Assembly: GCF_014898075.1 (NCBI RefSeq)
Contig: NZ_CP062976.1
Coordinates: 558,001-622,000, forward strand
DNA length: 64,000 nucleotides
Direction of reading: 5' to 3'
Origin: Neisseria yangbaofengii
Lineage (GTDB): Bacteria > Pseudomonadota > Gammaproteobacteria > Burkholderiales > Neisseriaceae
Shown here: positions 43,061 through 50,866 of the stretch, one piece after another
How positions within the stretch are numbered: the first letter of the stretch is position 1
Layout of the letters: each line of letters begins with the position of its first letter
Notes under the pieces: generated by a model
The model's input: the letters and a program-made list of their open reading frames with translations, nothing else
Told to the model about the DNA's origin: nothing
The model's database searches: none
Program-made: the position numbers and the translations under genes

Positions 43061-44590
43061 TTACTTCAACAGATTTTTAATAATGCCCATCACGCTGCGG
43101 GAAATGGCGTTGGTCACTTGGCGGTTGATTTGGCTGCCGACGGCATCGGCCACATTGTAGCCTACGCCTTGGCCGGATTTTTTACGGCCGCCCGTCAGGC
43201 CGCCGATAAAGCCGCCGAGCAAACCCGGATTTTGATTGGCTTGGGCTTTGGACGCTTCTTTTTCAGCCTGCGCCTGCGCTTTGGCGGCTTCTTGCGCTTG
43301 CTTGGCTGCAGCTTGCTCGCTGTCCAGTTCGGCTAAGGCTTCAAAAGCTGAATAGTTGTCGATCATGTCTTTGTAGGCCGGATACAGATCATCGCGCTGA
43401 TACAAGGCATCGCGCTCTTCTTTGGATAATGGGGCCAACGCGGATTGCGGCGGCAATACATACGCGCGTTCCACCGGTGCGGGCATGCCTTTTTCGTCTA
43501 AGAAGGATACCAAGGCTTCGCCCACGCCCAGTTCGGCGATGGCTTCGGCGACTTTGATATTCGGGTTGCTGCGGAAAGTTTCGGCAGCGGCGCGCACGGC
43601 TTTTTGGTCGCGCGGGGTGAAGGCGCGCAGCGCGTGTTGTACGCGGTTACCCAATTGGCCGAGAATGGTATCCGGCAAATCGAGCGGATTTTGCGTCACG
43701 AAATATACGCCCACGCCTTTGGAACGAATCAGGCGCACCACTTGCTCGACTTGTTCCAACAATGCAGTAGCGGCGTTGTCGAACATCAAATGTGCTTCAT
43801 CGAAAAACATCACGAATTTCGGTTTTTCCGGGTCGCCGACTTCAGGCAGCATTTCAAACAATTCGGCCAACATCCACAGCAAAAATGCGCTGTACATACG
43901 CGGTGAACGCATCAGCCTTTCTGAATTCAGGATATTAATCACGCCTTTGCCGTTTTCGGACTGCATCCAGTCTGCCAAATTCAACGCCGGTTCCCCAAAG
44001 AAATCGTCGGCACCTTCGTTTTCCAAGGTCAATAATTGGCGCTGAATCGCGCCGATACTGGCGGCGGAAACGTTGCCGTATTGGGTGCGGTATTCGGCGG
44101 CGTTGTCGGAAACGTGTTTCAACATGCTGCGCAGGTCTTTCAAATCCCAAATATGCCAGCCCCGGTCGTCAGCCACTTTGAACACTAAATTCAGCAAGCC
44201 TTCTTGAGTGTCGTTCAAATTCATCAAGCGCGCCAGCAGCATCGGCCCCATTTCAGATACGGTCACGCGCACGGGAATGCCGGTTTCGCCGAATACGTCC
44301 CAAAAGCGCACCGGGAAATTTTGCAGCCAGCTTTCGCCCAGTCCGAATTCGGCAATGCGCTCTCCCACCTTACCGCTGGCGGCACCGGCTTGGGAAATAC
44401 CTGACAAATCGCCTTTTACGTCGACCAAAAACACCGGCACGCCTTGGCTGCTGAAGGCTTCGGCCATACGGCGCAGGGTCACGGTTTTACCGGTACCGGT
44501 TGCGCCGGCAATCAGACCGTGGCGGTTGGCCATTTTGCCTTGGATTTCAAGAGAGACGTCGCCGACGCGGGCGATAGGGAAGGTGGTCAT
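43061..44590 (-). CDS. HerA/DUF853 family ATPase (YjgR-like)
   Basis: A 509-residue helicase-HerA-like ATPase of the DUF853/YjgR group. It shows Walker A GATGTGKTVTLRRMAEAF near residue 28, the DVKGDLSGISQAG segment near 58, Walker B FVMFFDEAHLMFDNA near 268, and VYFVTQNPLDLPDTILGQLGNR near 303. A long glutamine/alanine-rich coiled segment lies at 415-460, and a C-terminal GGLTGGRKKSGQG follows. Related proteins are thought to move DNA or proteins, but YjgR function is unknown. Start ATG at 44590. A degenerate second copy of part of this gene lies at 45602-45700, across the peptide cassette. Confidence 0.9.
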   Translation of the reverse strand: MTTFPIARVGDVSLEIQGKMANRHGLIAGATGTGKTVTLRRMAEAFSSQGVPVFLVDVKGDLSGISQAGAASGKVGERIAEFGLGESWLQNFPVRFWDVFGETGIPVRVTVSEMGPMLLARLMNLNDTQEGLLNLVFKVADDRGWHIWDLKDLRSMLKHVSDNAAEYRTQYGNVSAASIGAIQRQLLTLENEGADDFFGEPALNLADWMQSENGKGVINILNSERLMRSPRMYSAFLLWMLAELFEMLPEVGDPEKPKFVMFFDEAHLMFDNAATALLEQVEQVVRLIRSKGVGVYFVTQNPLDLPDTILGQLGNRVQHALRAFTPRDQKAVRAAAETFRSNPNIKVAEAIAELGVGEALVSFLDEKGMPAPVERAYVLPPQSALAPLSKEERDALYQRDDLYPAYKDMIDNYSAFEALAELDSEQAAAKQAQEAAKAQAQAEKEASKAQANQNPGLLGGFIGGLTGGRKKSGQGVGYNVADAVGSQINRQVTNAISRSVMGIIKNLLK

Positions 44591-44636
44591 GAAGGTTTCC
44601 TTTGCTTGGATGGTTTGAAAAATAAGTTATTTTCTT

Positions 44637-44831
44637 ATGTTTCCGCACATAGGGCAACAGATAGGAACAAGGCCGTCCGGAAAGTACGGGACGGTTTTGA
44701 AGATTGCTCCGACTCTGAGCATATCGGATACGGGAACCCGTCCGACGGCACCTATGTTCTCGAAAAAAATCAACCTGAAAATTTTGTTAGGCGGTTTTTT
44801 ATTGTATTTGGGTGGTATTTTCATTTATTAA
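44637..44831 (+). CDS. Possible small membrane protein ORF
   Basis: A 64-codon ATG frame whose C-terminal third (INLKILLGGFLLYLGGIFIY) is one strong hydrophobic segment. It has no visible ribosome binding site and no family I recognise. It lies between the ATPase gene and the double-glycine peptide and is followed by a terminator-like hairpin (44891-44922), the only support for its being transcribed. It could equally be noise or the remains of a cassette gene. Confidence 0.25.
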   Translation: MFPHIGQQIGTRPSGKYGTVLKIAPTLSISDTGTRPTAPMFSKKINLKILLGGFLLYLGGIFIY

Positions 44832-44864
44832 TAAAGCTTATAAAATAGTTATCAAAAAAAATAA

Positions 44865-44883
44865 ACTGATACGGATTATCAGT
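44865..44883. promoter_or_regulatory. Palindromic operator candidate
   Basis: ACTGATA, five bases, TATCAGT: a perfect 7-bp inverted repeat 68 bp before the double-glycine peptide gene. It has the form of a dimeric regulator site; which regulator is not known. Confidence 0.35.
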
Positions 44884-44890
44884 GTCAATA

Positions 44891-44928
44891 TAACAGCAGA
44901 CAGATAAAAACGTTTGCTGTTATTTTTT
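44891..44928 (+). terminator. Hairpin with T-run upstream of the peptide gene
   Basis: TAACAGCA (44891-44898) pairs with TGCTGTTA (44915-44922), followed by six Ts. It ends nine bases before the peptide's ribosome binding site. It is either the terminator of an upstream transcript or an attenuator of the peptide gene. Confidence 0.55.
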
Positions 44929-44950
44929 CAACTATTTAGGAGTATTTAAT

Positions 44951-45205
44951 ATGCAAACATTGAGCATGAATGATTTACAGCAGGTTTCCGGCGGTTTTGA
45001 CTTAGGTAAAACGATTGCTTAGGATACAGGCGGATTTGTCGGAGGGGGAGCGGGCGCATTAGCCGGTACCTTTACCGGAATGGCATTAGGTGCGATTGGC
45101 GGTCCGGCCGGTATGGCTGCGGGTGGTTATATCGGTGGTGCCGTAGGTGGATATTTAGGCGGCAAATTAGGTTCATTTGTAAGTGAAAAATCGTTTGGCT
45201 ATTAA
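44951..45205 (+). pseudogene. Double-glycine microcin/class II bacteriocin-like peptide with an in-frame amber codon
   Basis: The frame reads MQTLSMNDLQQVSGG, a textbook double-glycine leader, cut after GG by C39-peptidase ABC exporters. FDLGKTIA comes next, then a TAG stop at 45020-45022. The same frame continues for 60 codons: DTGGFVGGGAGALAGTFTG and on to GGYIGGAVGGYLGG, ending SEKSFGY. The glycine-zipper mature part is typical of pore-forming class II bacteriocins and microcins. An AGGAG site lies eight bases ahead of the ATG. With TAG reverted to CAG (Gln) or TGG (Trp) the peptide would be 84 residues, 69 after leader removal. As it stands only a 23-residue product is made. A candidate immunity gene follows. 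Confidence 0.75.
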
Positions 45206-45217
45206 ATGACCATTGTC

Positions 45218-45259
45218 ATTCCGTATCCTGAAAAATATTGTGAAGGATACGGAATTTTT
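45218..45259 (+). terminator. Intrinsic terminator between peptide and immunity genes
   Basis: ATTCCGTATCCT (45218-45229) pairs perfectly with AGGATACGGAAT (45244-45255), followed by Ts. It would stop most transcripts after the peptide and let only some read into the next gene. Confidence 0.8.
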
Positions 45260-45284
45260 ACAAATTATCGGAAAGGATGCCGAT

Positions 45285-45569
45285 ATGAAAAAATTTTGGG
45301 AAAATTATAAGAAGAATTTACGCTTGCTGATGAGGCTCAGCAGGCGATACTGGAAGATATTTGCCATTATATGTTTCGCCTCCAGTTTTATCGTTACCGT
45401 CATAAACTTCGTTCTGAGCTTTTATATTATCGATGCGAAATATTTTCTGGGAGACGACCGTTTTTTTTCTGACGGTATCAAAGCCATCCTTGTGGTTATG
45501 CTAATGCATTTTATGTTTTGGAAATACATAAAATATAAACATAAAAAGAAAAAACCGCTTTCAGATTAG
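45285..45569 (+). CDS. Candidate bacteriocin immunity protein (two transmembrane helices)
   Basis: A 94-residue basic protein: charged N-terminus (MKKFWENYKKNLRLLMRLSRR), a first hydrophobic helix at about 28-50 (IFAIICFASSFIVTVINFVLS), a 15-residue loop, a second helix at about 65-83 (AILVVMLMHFMFWKYI) and a lysine-rich tail (KYKHKKKKPLSD). Size, topology, charge and its place after a bacteriocin-like gene fit membrane immunity proteins. There is no family match I can name. The ATG at 45285 has a GGAAAGGA site eight bases upstream; the longer frame from a TTG runs through the terminator. Confidence 0.6.
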   Translation: MKKFWENYKKNLRLLMRLSRRYWKIFAIICFASSFIVTVINFVLSFYIIDAKYFLGDDRFFSDGIKAILVVMLMHFMFWKYIKYKHKKKKPLSD

Positions 45570-45601
45570 ATCGGCAGACTTGCCCAAATCTGTTGGTCAA
45601 A

Positions 45602-45700
45602 GTCGTTCAGACTTATCGAACGCACCGTAAGCAGCGGGCTTCTTCCCGAAGTGGTCACGCACACGGGAATACCGGTGTTGCCGTAAGCATCTCAAAAGCT
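45602..45700 (-). pseudogene. Decayed fragment of a second HerA-like ATPase gene
   Basis: This stretch aligns without gaps to 44210-44308 inside the ATPase gene, same strand, at roughly two-thirds identity. Shared blocks include GTCGTTCA, GGTCACGC, ACACGGGAAT (ACGCGGGAAT-like in the other copy) and CTCAAAAGC/CCCAAAAGC, with equal spacing. The fragment has no reading frame. Weaker resemblance may continue to about 45770. Confidence 0.65.
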
Positions 45701-46013
45701 GTACATAGGTGGGCACTTGCAGCCTACGCTGTTTTGATTTTCCCGAATATCCGAAACAGTGGGCAAATGTCCTCTCTGCGCTTTTTGGGCGTTTCTATTT
45801 TAATCCGTGATATTCAGCTGTGTCTAAGCGTTTGCCGTATGGTTTCAGACGGTTTGACGGTCATGCCACTATTGGGAGTAAGAGGCCGTCTGAAACGGTA
45901 GCCGTGTCTGCTTCATGCGGTAAATTATTCAGACGGCCTGTGCTTTCAGAATAAATTGAAATCTTTTATAATTTCAAACTTTTCAATTACCGGAAACGGT
46001 TTGTGAAGATATT

Positions 46014-47249
46014 ATGACTGCTGCGAAAAAGCCTTTGGGTGAAAAGCAGATGGCGGTGTTGATGGCGATGTTGATTGCGCTGATGCCGTTTTCCATCGAT
46101 GCCTATCTGCCGGCGATTCCTGAAATGGCGGAAAATTTGGGCTCGAATATTCACCGAATCGAGCAAAGCTTGAGTATGTTTTTGTTCGGCACGGCGTTTG
46201 GGCAATTGGTCGGCGGCTCGGTGTCGGACATCAAAGGGCGCAAGCCGGTGGCACTGGTCGGGCTGGCACTGTATTTTATCAGCGTGCTGGGGCTGACGAT
46301 GATCAGCAACGTCGAGCAATTACTCACCTTGCGTGTGCTGCAGGCGTTTGGTGCCGGTATGACGGTGGTTGTGGTCGGTGCTTTGGTTCGCGACCATTAC
46401 GACGGACGCAAAGCGGCACAGATGTTTGCGCTTATCGGCATCATTTTGATGATTGTGCCGCTGATGGCGCCGATGGTCGGCGCGCTGTTGCAGAGCTTGG
46501 GCGGCTGGCGGGCTATTTTCTGGTTTTTAACCGCTTATACTGTGTTATTGCTGGTGTTGGTGACTTTTTTTCTGCAGAAACCGACGCGCACCGATAAAAT
46601 CAGCCGCGAAATTTTTGCCGTGGCCGGCGGTAGGTTTAAACATGTGTTGCGCAACAAAGGTGCGATGGGCTATCTGTTTTTCCAAGCGTTCAGTTTCGCA
46701 TCGATGTTTGCTTTTTTGACCGAATCTTCGTTTGTGTATATGCACTTATATGAAGTTTCGTCACACGGTTATGCGTGGATTTTCGGTTTGAACATCATCA
46801 CTATGGCGTTGTTCAACCGTGTGACGGCATGGCGCTTGAAAACCGGTGTTCATCCGCAGAATATTTTGCGATGGGGCATCATCATTCAGTTTGTCGCTAA
46901 TTTGCTGATGGTGCTGCTGGTGTGGGTGAACGGTTTGCCGCCGATGTGGGCATTGGTCGGCTGTGTGATGATTTCCGTCGGCACACAAGGTTTGGTCGGT
47001 GCCAATACGCAGGCGTGTTTTATGAGCTATTTCAAGAAAGAAAGCGGCAGCGCCAATGCGGTGTTGGGTGTGTGCCAGTCGGTGATTAGTGCGGTGATGG
47101 GCATGTTGACTACATGGCTGCACAACGGCACGGCCTTGATTATGCCGGTGATGATGTTCACGGCCACAGTGTGCGGCATTGTACTGCTGTGGGTGTGTTC
47201 GCATGAAGCATGGATTGAAAATGATAAAAAACATGGCGAGTTTAAATAA
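46014..47249 (+). CDS. Bcr/CflA-family multidrug efflux transporter
   Basis: A 411-residue major-facilitator-superfamily exporter with twelve helices. The opening ALMPFSIDAYLPAIPEMAENLG near residue 22 and the loop GGSVSDIKGRKPVALVG near 68 are typical of the Bcr/CflA branch, which pumps out bicyclomycin, chloramphenicol-type drugs or small metabolites. VVVGALVRDHYDGRKAAQM near 120 is motif-C-like. Start ATG at 46014. It stands alone, between the bacteriocin-like cassette and pheA; a role in export linked to that cassette is possible but unsupported. Confidence 0.9.
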   Translation: MTAAKKPLGEKQMAVLMAMLIALMPFSIDAYLPAIPEMAENLGSNIHRIEQSLSMFLFGTAFGQLVGGSVSDIKGRKPVALVGLALYFISVLGLTMISNVEQLLTLRVLQAFGAGMTVVVVGALVRDHYDGRKAAQMFALIGIILMIVPLMAPMVGALLQSLGGWRAIFWFLTAYTVLLLVLVTFFLQKPTRTDKISREIFAVAGGRFKHVLRNKGAMGYLFFQAFSFASMFAFLTESSFVYMHLYEVSSHGYAWIFGLNIITMALFNRVTAWRLKTGVHPQNILRWGIIIQFVANLLMVLLVWVNGLPPMWALVGCVMISVGTQGLVGANTQACFMSYFKKESGSANAVLGVCQSVISAVMGMLTTWLHNGTALIMPVMMFTATVCGIVLLWVCSHEAWIENDKKHGEFK

Positions 47250-47330
47250 AAATATTGATTTTGCGTTAAGGGCGCAATGAAATACCGTTTAAACGCAATC
47301 ATTGGGCTTTAATGCTTTCATTTCCAGCAT

Positions 47331-47361
47331 CAGGCCGTCTGAAAGCCTTTCAGACGGCCTG
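47331..47361. terminator. Inverted uptake-sequence terminator
   Basis: CAGGCCGTCTGAAAG directly followed by its complement, between the exporter gene and pheA. Confidence 0.75.
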
Positions 47362-47407
47362 TTTAATGTTAAAATCGCTACATTCACGAATTCGCAAGAG
47401 AAACATC

Positions 47408-48490
47408 ATGTTGATTGATGAGCAGTTAAAACCCCACCGCGATGCGATTGACGAAATCGATGCCACCGTATTGCGCCTGTTAAATGAACGCGCCGGACAC
47501 GCCCGCGCCATTGGCGAACTCAAGGGCACCGGCACGGTATACCGCCCCGAGCGTGAAGCCGCTGTATTGCGCCGCATTCAGGCATTGAACCAAGGACCGT
47601 TGCCGAATGAGTCTGTGGCGCGCCTGTTCCGGGAAATCATGAGCGAATGTCTGGCGGTGGAGCGCCCGCTGACCATCGCCTATTTGGGCCCGCAAGGCAC
47701 GTTTACCCAGCAGGCCGCCATCAAGCATTTCGGCCATGCGGCTTATACCCAAGCCTGCGCCACTGTCGATGATTGTTTCAAAATGGTGGAAACGCGCCAA
47801 GCTGATTACTTGGTGGCACCGGTGGAAAATTCGACCGAAGGCTCAATCGGCCGCACGCTGGATTTGCTGGCCGTATCCGCACTCAAAGCCTGCGGTGAAG
47901 TGGTGGTGCGCATCCATCACAATTTATTGCGTAAAAACAGCTACGAAATCAACGGTGTGACCAAAGTATTTGCCCACGCGCAAGCCTTGGCGCAATGTAA
48001 CGACTGGCTGGGGCGCAACCTGCCCAATGCCGAGCGTATTCCGGTATCCAGCAATGCTGAAGCAGCGCGCATTGTGGCCGGGTCTGATGATGGCACTTTG
48101 GCCGCGGTTGCCGGCATCACCGCGGCGGAAATCTATCAATTGAATATTGCCGGTGACTGCATTGAAGATGAGCCGAACAACACCACGCGTTTTTTGGTGC
48201 TTGGCCATCAAGATACCAACAGCACCGGCAGCGACAAAACATCATTGGTGATTTCCACGCCAAACCGCGCCGGTGCAGTGATGGGCTTGCTGCAGCCGTT
48301 TACTGATTTGGGCATTTCCATGACTAAATTCGAGAGCCGCCCGAGCAAATCGGCATTGTGGGAATATTTGTTCTTCATTGACATTGAAGGACATAAAGAT
48401 GATGAACGCGTGCAAAGAGCCCTGCAATTATTGAGTGAACGCGCGTCGTTTGTGAAAGTGATCGGCTCTTATCCGACTGTGGTGCTGTAA
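47408..48490 (+). CDS. pheA: Bifunctional chorismate mutase/prephenate dehydratase (P-protein)
   Basis: PheA converts chorismate to prephenate and then to phenylpyruvate for phenylalanine synthesis. The 360-residue protein has a chorismate mutase domain (1-87; DEIDATVLRLLNERAGHARA). The dehydratase domain starts at IAYLGPQGTFTQQAA near 90 and carries the catalytic threonine-arginine-phenylalanine in NNTTRFLVLG near 260. A C-terminal ACT domain (about 275-355) has the ESRPSK phenylalanine-feedback motif near 308. The ATG at 47408 follows AAGAGAAA; the longer upstream frame crosses a terminator. Confidence 0.96.
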   Translation: MLIDEQLKPHRDAIDEIDATVLRLLNERAGHARAIGELKGTGTVYRPEREAAVLRRIQALNQGPLPNESVARLFREIMSECLAVERPLTIAYLGPQGTFTQQAAIKHFGHAAYTQACATVDDCFKMVETRQADYLVAPVENSTEGSIGRTLDLLAVSALKACGEVVVRIHHNLLRKNSYEINGVTKVFAHAQALAQCNDWLGRNLPNAERIPVSSNAEAARIVAGSDDGTLAAVAGITAAEIYQLNIAGDCIEDEPNNTTRFLVLGHQDTNSTGSDKTSLVISTPNRAGAVMGLLQPFTDLGISMTKFESRPSKSALWEYLFFIDIEGHKDDERVQRALQLLSERASFVKVIGSYPTVVL

Positions 48491-48501
48491 AGATTTAAGC
48501 A

Positions 48502-48564
48502 AACAAAAGGCCGTCTGAAACCTGATTGCGTAATGCGTGAATGGGCTTCAGACGGCCTTTTGTT
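48502..48564. terminator. Two-way inverted uptake-sequence terminator
   Basis: 18-bp arms (AACAAAAGGCCGTCTGAA and complement) with a 27-base loop, between converging pheA and nqrM. Confidence 0.8.
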
Positions 48565-48588
48565 TTTTTTAATCGGGATTGGTGTCGA

Positions 48589-48813
48589 TTAGTGATCGAC
48601 CACAATGCCTTTGCTTTCGCCGGCTGCTTTTTCGGCATCTAATTTCTTTTGCAAGGTGTCGCAAGGTGTTTCGCAATCGCACATTTTTTCCATGCCCAAA
48701 GCGGAAATGCCGCCACAGCTGCCTTTAATCGAACGTTTGGAAAAAATATAGCCAACGGCCATGCCTAAAATCACCAGCAGGAAAATGCCGAAGGTTAAGA
48801 AAAGGGTTTTCAT
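48589..48813 (-). CDS. nqrM: Na+-NQR maturation protein NqrM
   Basis: A 74-residue protein with one N-terminal membrane helix (LFLTFGIFLLVILGMAVGYIF) and a short tail with the cysteines GSCGGISALGMEKMCDCETPC. That pattern marks the NqrM (former DUF539) family. NqrM is needed for Na+-NQR assembly, probably by delivering the iron held between NqrD and NqrE. It lies directly downstream of apbE in the same direction, and the nqr operon is 2 kb away. Start ATG at 48813. Confidence 0.92.
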   Translation of the reverse strand: MKTLFLTFGIFLLVILGMAVGYIFSKRSIKGSCGGISALGMEKMCDCETPCDTLQKKLDAEKAAGESKGIVVDH

Positions 48814-48834
48814 GATGTGGGTTCCAAGGTTAAA

Positions 48835-49875
48835 TTAATTAACTAACTTTTTGAATGCACTTGACATTTCAGTTTTGTAGCCGTCGCCATCGCAGATGAT
48901 TAAGAATACCGCCAAACCGTGTTTCTCGGCAAGTGCCAAGGCTTTTTCTTCGCCCAAGACGAATAAACCGGTGGATAGGCCGTCGGCGGTGGTGGCGTTA
49001 TCGGCAATCACGCTGATGGACGCGAGCTTGTGGCGAATTGGCGCACGCGTTTGTGGATTGATGATGTGGGAAAGGCGGTTGCCGTTTTTGTCCAAATGGA
49101 AATTGCGGTAATCGCCCGAAGTGGCCAGAGATTGGTTATCCAGCGGCACAATAATCTGTGTGCCGCTGCCTTGCACCATATTCGGCTGCTCAATGCCCAC
49201 ACGCCATATTTCTCCCGAAGCATTGCGGCCTTTGCCGTGTAATTCGCCGCCTATTTCGACCAAATAGTTTCGAACACCTGATTTTTCAAGATGTTGGGCT
49301 ACTTTATCCACGCCGAAACCTTTGGCGATGGAGGATAAATCCAAATAAACACCGGCTTGGGTTTTGGCGAGTGTGGCCGACTGGCCGTCGTCAGCCAACA
49401 CAATTTTATCGATGCCGACTGCTTGCGCGGCTTGTTCGATTTCGGCTTTGCCGGGTGAATAGGTGACTTTTTTATCCGGCCCGAAGCCCCATAAATTCAC
49501 CAAAGGGCCAACGGTTACGTCTAACGCGCCCTGGGTCATTTGGTTTAATCGCACGGCTTCGGCGGTAACATCGGCAAAATCTTGGGAAATTTTAAGCGGA
49601 TGGTTGGTTTCGCGCATTTGGTTAAATTGGCTGATTTCCGAATCCGCTTGATAAGTCGACATTTGGCGGTTGACTTCTTGCAGCACATCGTCGATTTGCG
49701 TTTGCATGACTTCCGGTTTGGGTAAATCAAGGCCGTCCGAAAGGTATTTGACGGTGTAAGTCGTGCCCATCGTTTCGCCTTGCAATGTGACCGTTTGCGT
49801 TTGCTTGTTGCATGCGGCGAGCAGAAACAGCGTGGCGGTGAGGAATAGGAAGGAGAGGGATTTCAAAACGGACAT
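48835..49875 (-). CDS. apbE: FAD:protein FMN transferase
   Basis: ApbE links FMN covalently to threonine in NqrB and NqrC using FAD. The 346-residue precursor is a lipoprotein (lipobox LFLLAAC near residue 21) facing the periplasm. ApbE features are GETMGTTYTVKYL near 35, LDLSSIAKGFGVDKV near 178, YLVEIGGELHGKGRNASG near 202 and the metal-binding end NATTADGLSTGLFVLG near 292. It is 21 bp upstream of nqrM, so the two form an Nqr maturation pair. Start ATG at 49875. Confidence 0.95.
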   Translation of the reverse strand: MSVLKSLSFLFLTATLFLLAACNKQTQTVTLQGETMGTTYTVKYLSDGLDLPKPEVMQTQIDDVLQEVNRQMSTYQADSEISQFNQMRETNHPLKISQDFADVTAEAVRLNQMTQGALDVTVGPLVNLWGFGPDKKVTYSPGKAEIEQAAQAVGIDKIVLADDGQSATLAKTQAGVYLDLSSIAKGFGVDKVAQHLEKSGVRNYLVEIGGELHGKGRNASGEIWRVGIEQPNMVQGSGTQIIVPLDNQSLATSGDYRNFHLDKNGNRLSHIINPQTRAPIRHKLASISVIADNATTADGLSTGLFVLGEEKALALAEKHGLAVFLIICDGDGYKTEMSSAFKKLVN

Positions 49876-50003
49876 GGGTATTCGACAAAATTTTTCAGAC
49901 GGCCTATTGTACCGTAAAATGAATACCGATGGGCTGCCGTGAATAACGGTGGGGCAGTGGGAAATCGGCTTAAAAAGGCCGTCTGAATCTTTGGAGTGCT
50001 AAT

Positions 50004-50468
50004 ATGTGGGCAGTTTATTTGGGTTTGGCTTTTGCGGCGGGAATGGCTTCGGCCATGCAGGCGGCGATTAATACGCAACTGGCGCGGGCAATGGGCGATG
50101 AAACCTTAATCGCCACATTGATTTCATTTGCAGTCGGTACGGTGGCATTGTTTTTCATCACATGGGTCAAAACGGATTTGTTCGGCTATTTGGCCGCCAT
50201 CGGCCAGCAGTCTTGGTGGAAACTAAGCGGCGGTTTACTTGGGGCAATGTTTGTGTTCACCAGTGTGCTGTTGGCGCCTAAATTGGGCATTGCGAACATG
50301 CTGTTTGTCATTATCATCGGCCAATTGTTGGCGGCGGCGGTGATTGACCATTACGGTTTCATCGGCATGGCGGTGCGTGAAATGACGATGCCGAAATTAA
50401 TCGGTTTGGTGGTAATGGGGATTGGATTGGCTTTGTTTTCGTTTGGGGATAAGGTTTGGAAGCAGTAG
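50004..50468 (+). CDS. DMT-superfamily YdcZ-type membrane protein
   Basis: A 154-residue protein with five hydrophobic helices, one DMT_YdcZ (former DUF606) unit. The opening GLAFAAGMASAMQAAINTQLARAMG and the later ALFFITWVKTD and LGGLLGAMFVFTSVLLAPKLG are typical. Half-size members act as dimers or pairs; transport activity is not known. The ATG at 50004 follows a TTTGGAG site. It is divergent from apbE and separated from nqrF by a Correia-like element. Confidence 0.85.
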   Translation: MWAVYLGLAFAAGMASAMQAAINTQLARAMGDETLIATLISFAVGTVALFFITWVKTDLFGYLAAIGQQSWWKLSGGLLGAMFVFTSVLLAPKLGIANMLFVIIIGQLLAAAVIDHYGFIGMAVREMTMPKLIGLVVMGIGLALFSFGDKVWKQ

Positions 50469-50866
50469 ATTATTTGGGTTAGGTGTAGAAAATCCTAGCG
50501 TTGTTTACACTTTTGCTTTTTTGCTTGAAGACCCATTTGGGGATTTTCGAGTGTTGCCAAGAATGCCGAAAGGCACGGCAAAGCCGCATGGTTCTTGATA
50601 ATGCTCAAAAATCCTAAAATAATCATTCGGGCAAAAAATAAAAGTTGTTTTGCATAAAAAGTAAACAACCCGACAATTTCCTACACGTGAGGCCGTCCGA
50701 AAGGTTTCAAACAGCATAAATAAATATAGTGAATCCACTTTAAAATAGTACGGTGTTGGTTGGCCTAGCCGTATTATCTATACTGTCTTCGGCTCACCGC
50801 CTTGTCCTATTGTTAAAGTGAATCCACTATAAAAAAGGAAGAAACCGAAGTTTCTTCCTTTTTTTG
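50469..50866. other. Spacer after the YdcZ-type gene with a Correia-like element
   Basis: From 50500 to 50700 there is AT-rich DNA with short imperfect inverted repeats (near 50557-50600) but no gene. One degenerate uptake sequence lies near 50691. The Correia-like element fills 50725-50831. A short A-run and T-run hairpin (near 50833-50865) follows it. Confidence 0.6.
50725..50831. repeat. Correia-type repeat element, copy 3
   Basis: A 107-bp element with perfect TATAGTGAATCCACTTTAAA / complement ends. The core differs from copies 1 and 2 at about six bases. It lies just past the nqrF stop on the minus strand. Confidence 0.9.

Noticed and set aside
44627-44824. Minus-strand 65-codon frame with CCPMCGN resembling a zinc ribbon
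   Set aside because: Only one CxxC pair, no ribosome binding site, and it is antisense to the equally weak plus-strand ORF.
45020-45022. Amber codon read as a non-standard amino acid
   Set aside because: Neisseria are not known to recode TAG, and no suppressor tRNA is seen here; a nonsense mutation is simpler.
45593-45901. A 102-codon plus-strand frame after the immunity-like gene
   Set aside because: It overlies the decayed ATPase fragment in the opposite direction and ends in an uptake sequence; no start signal.
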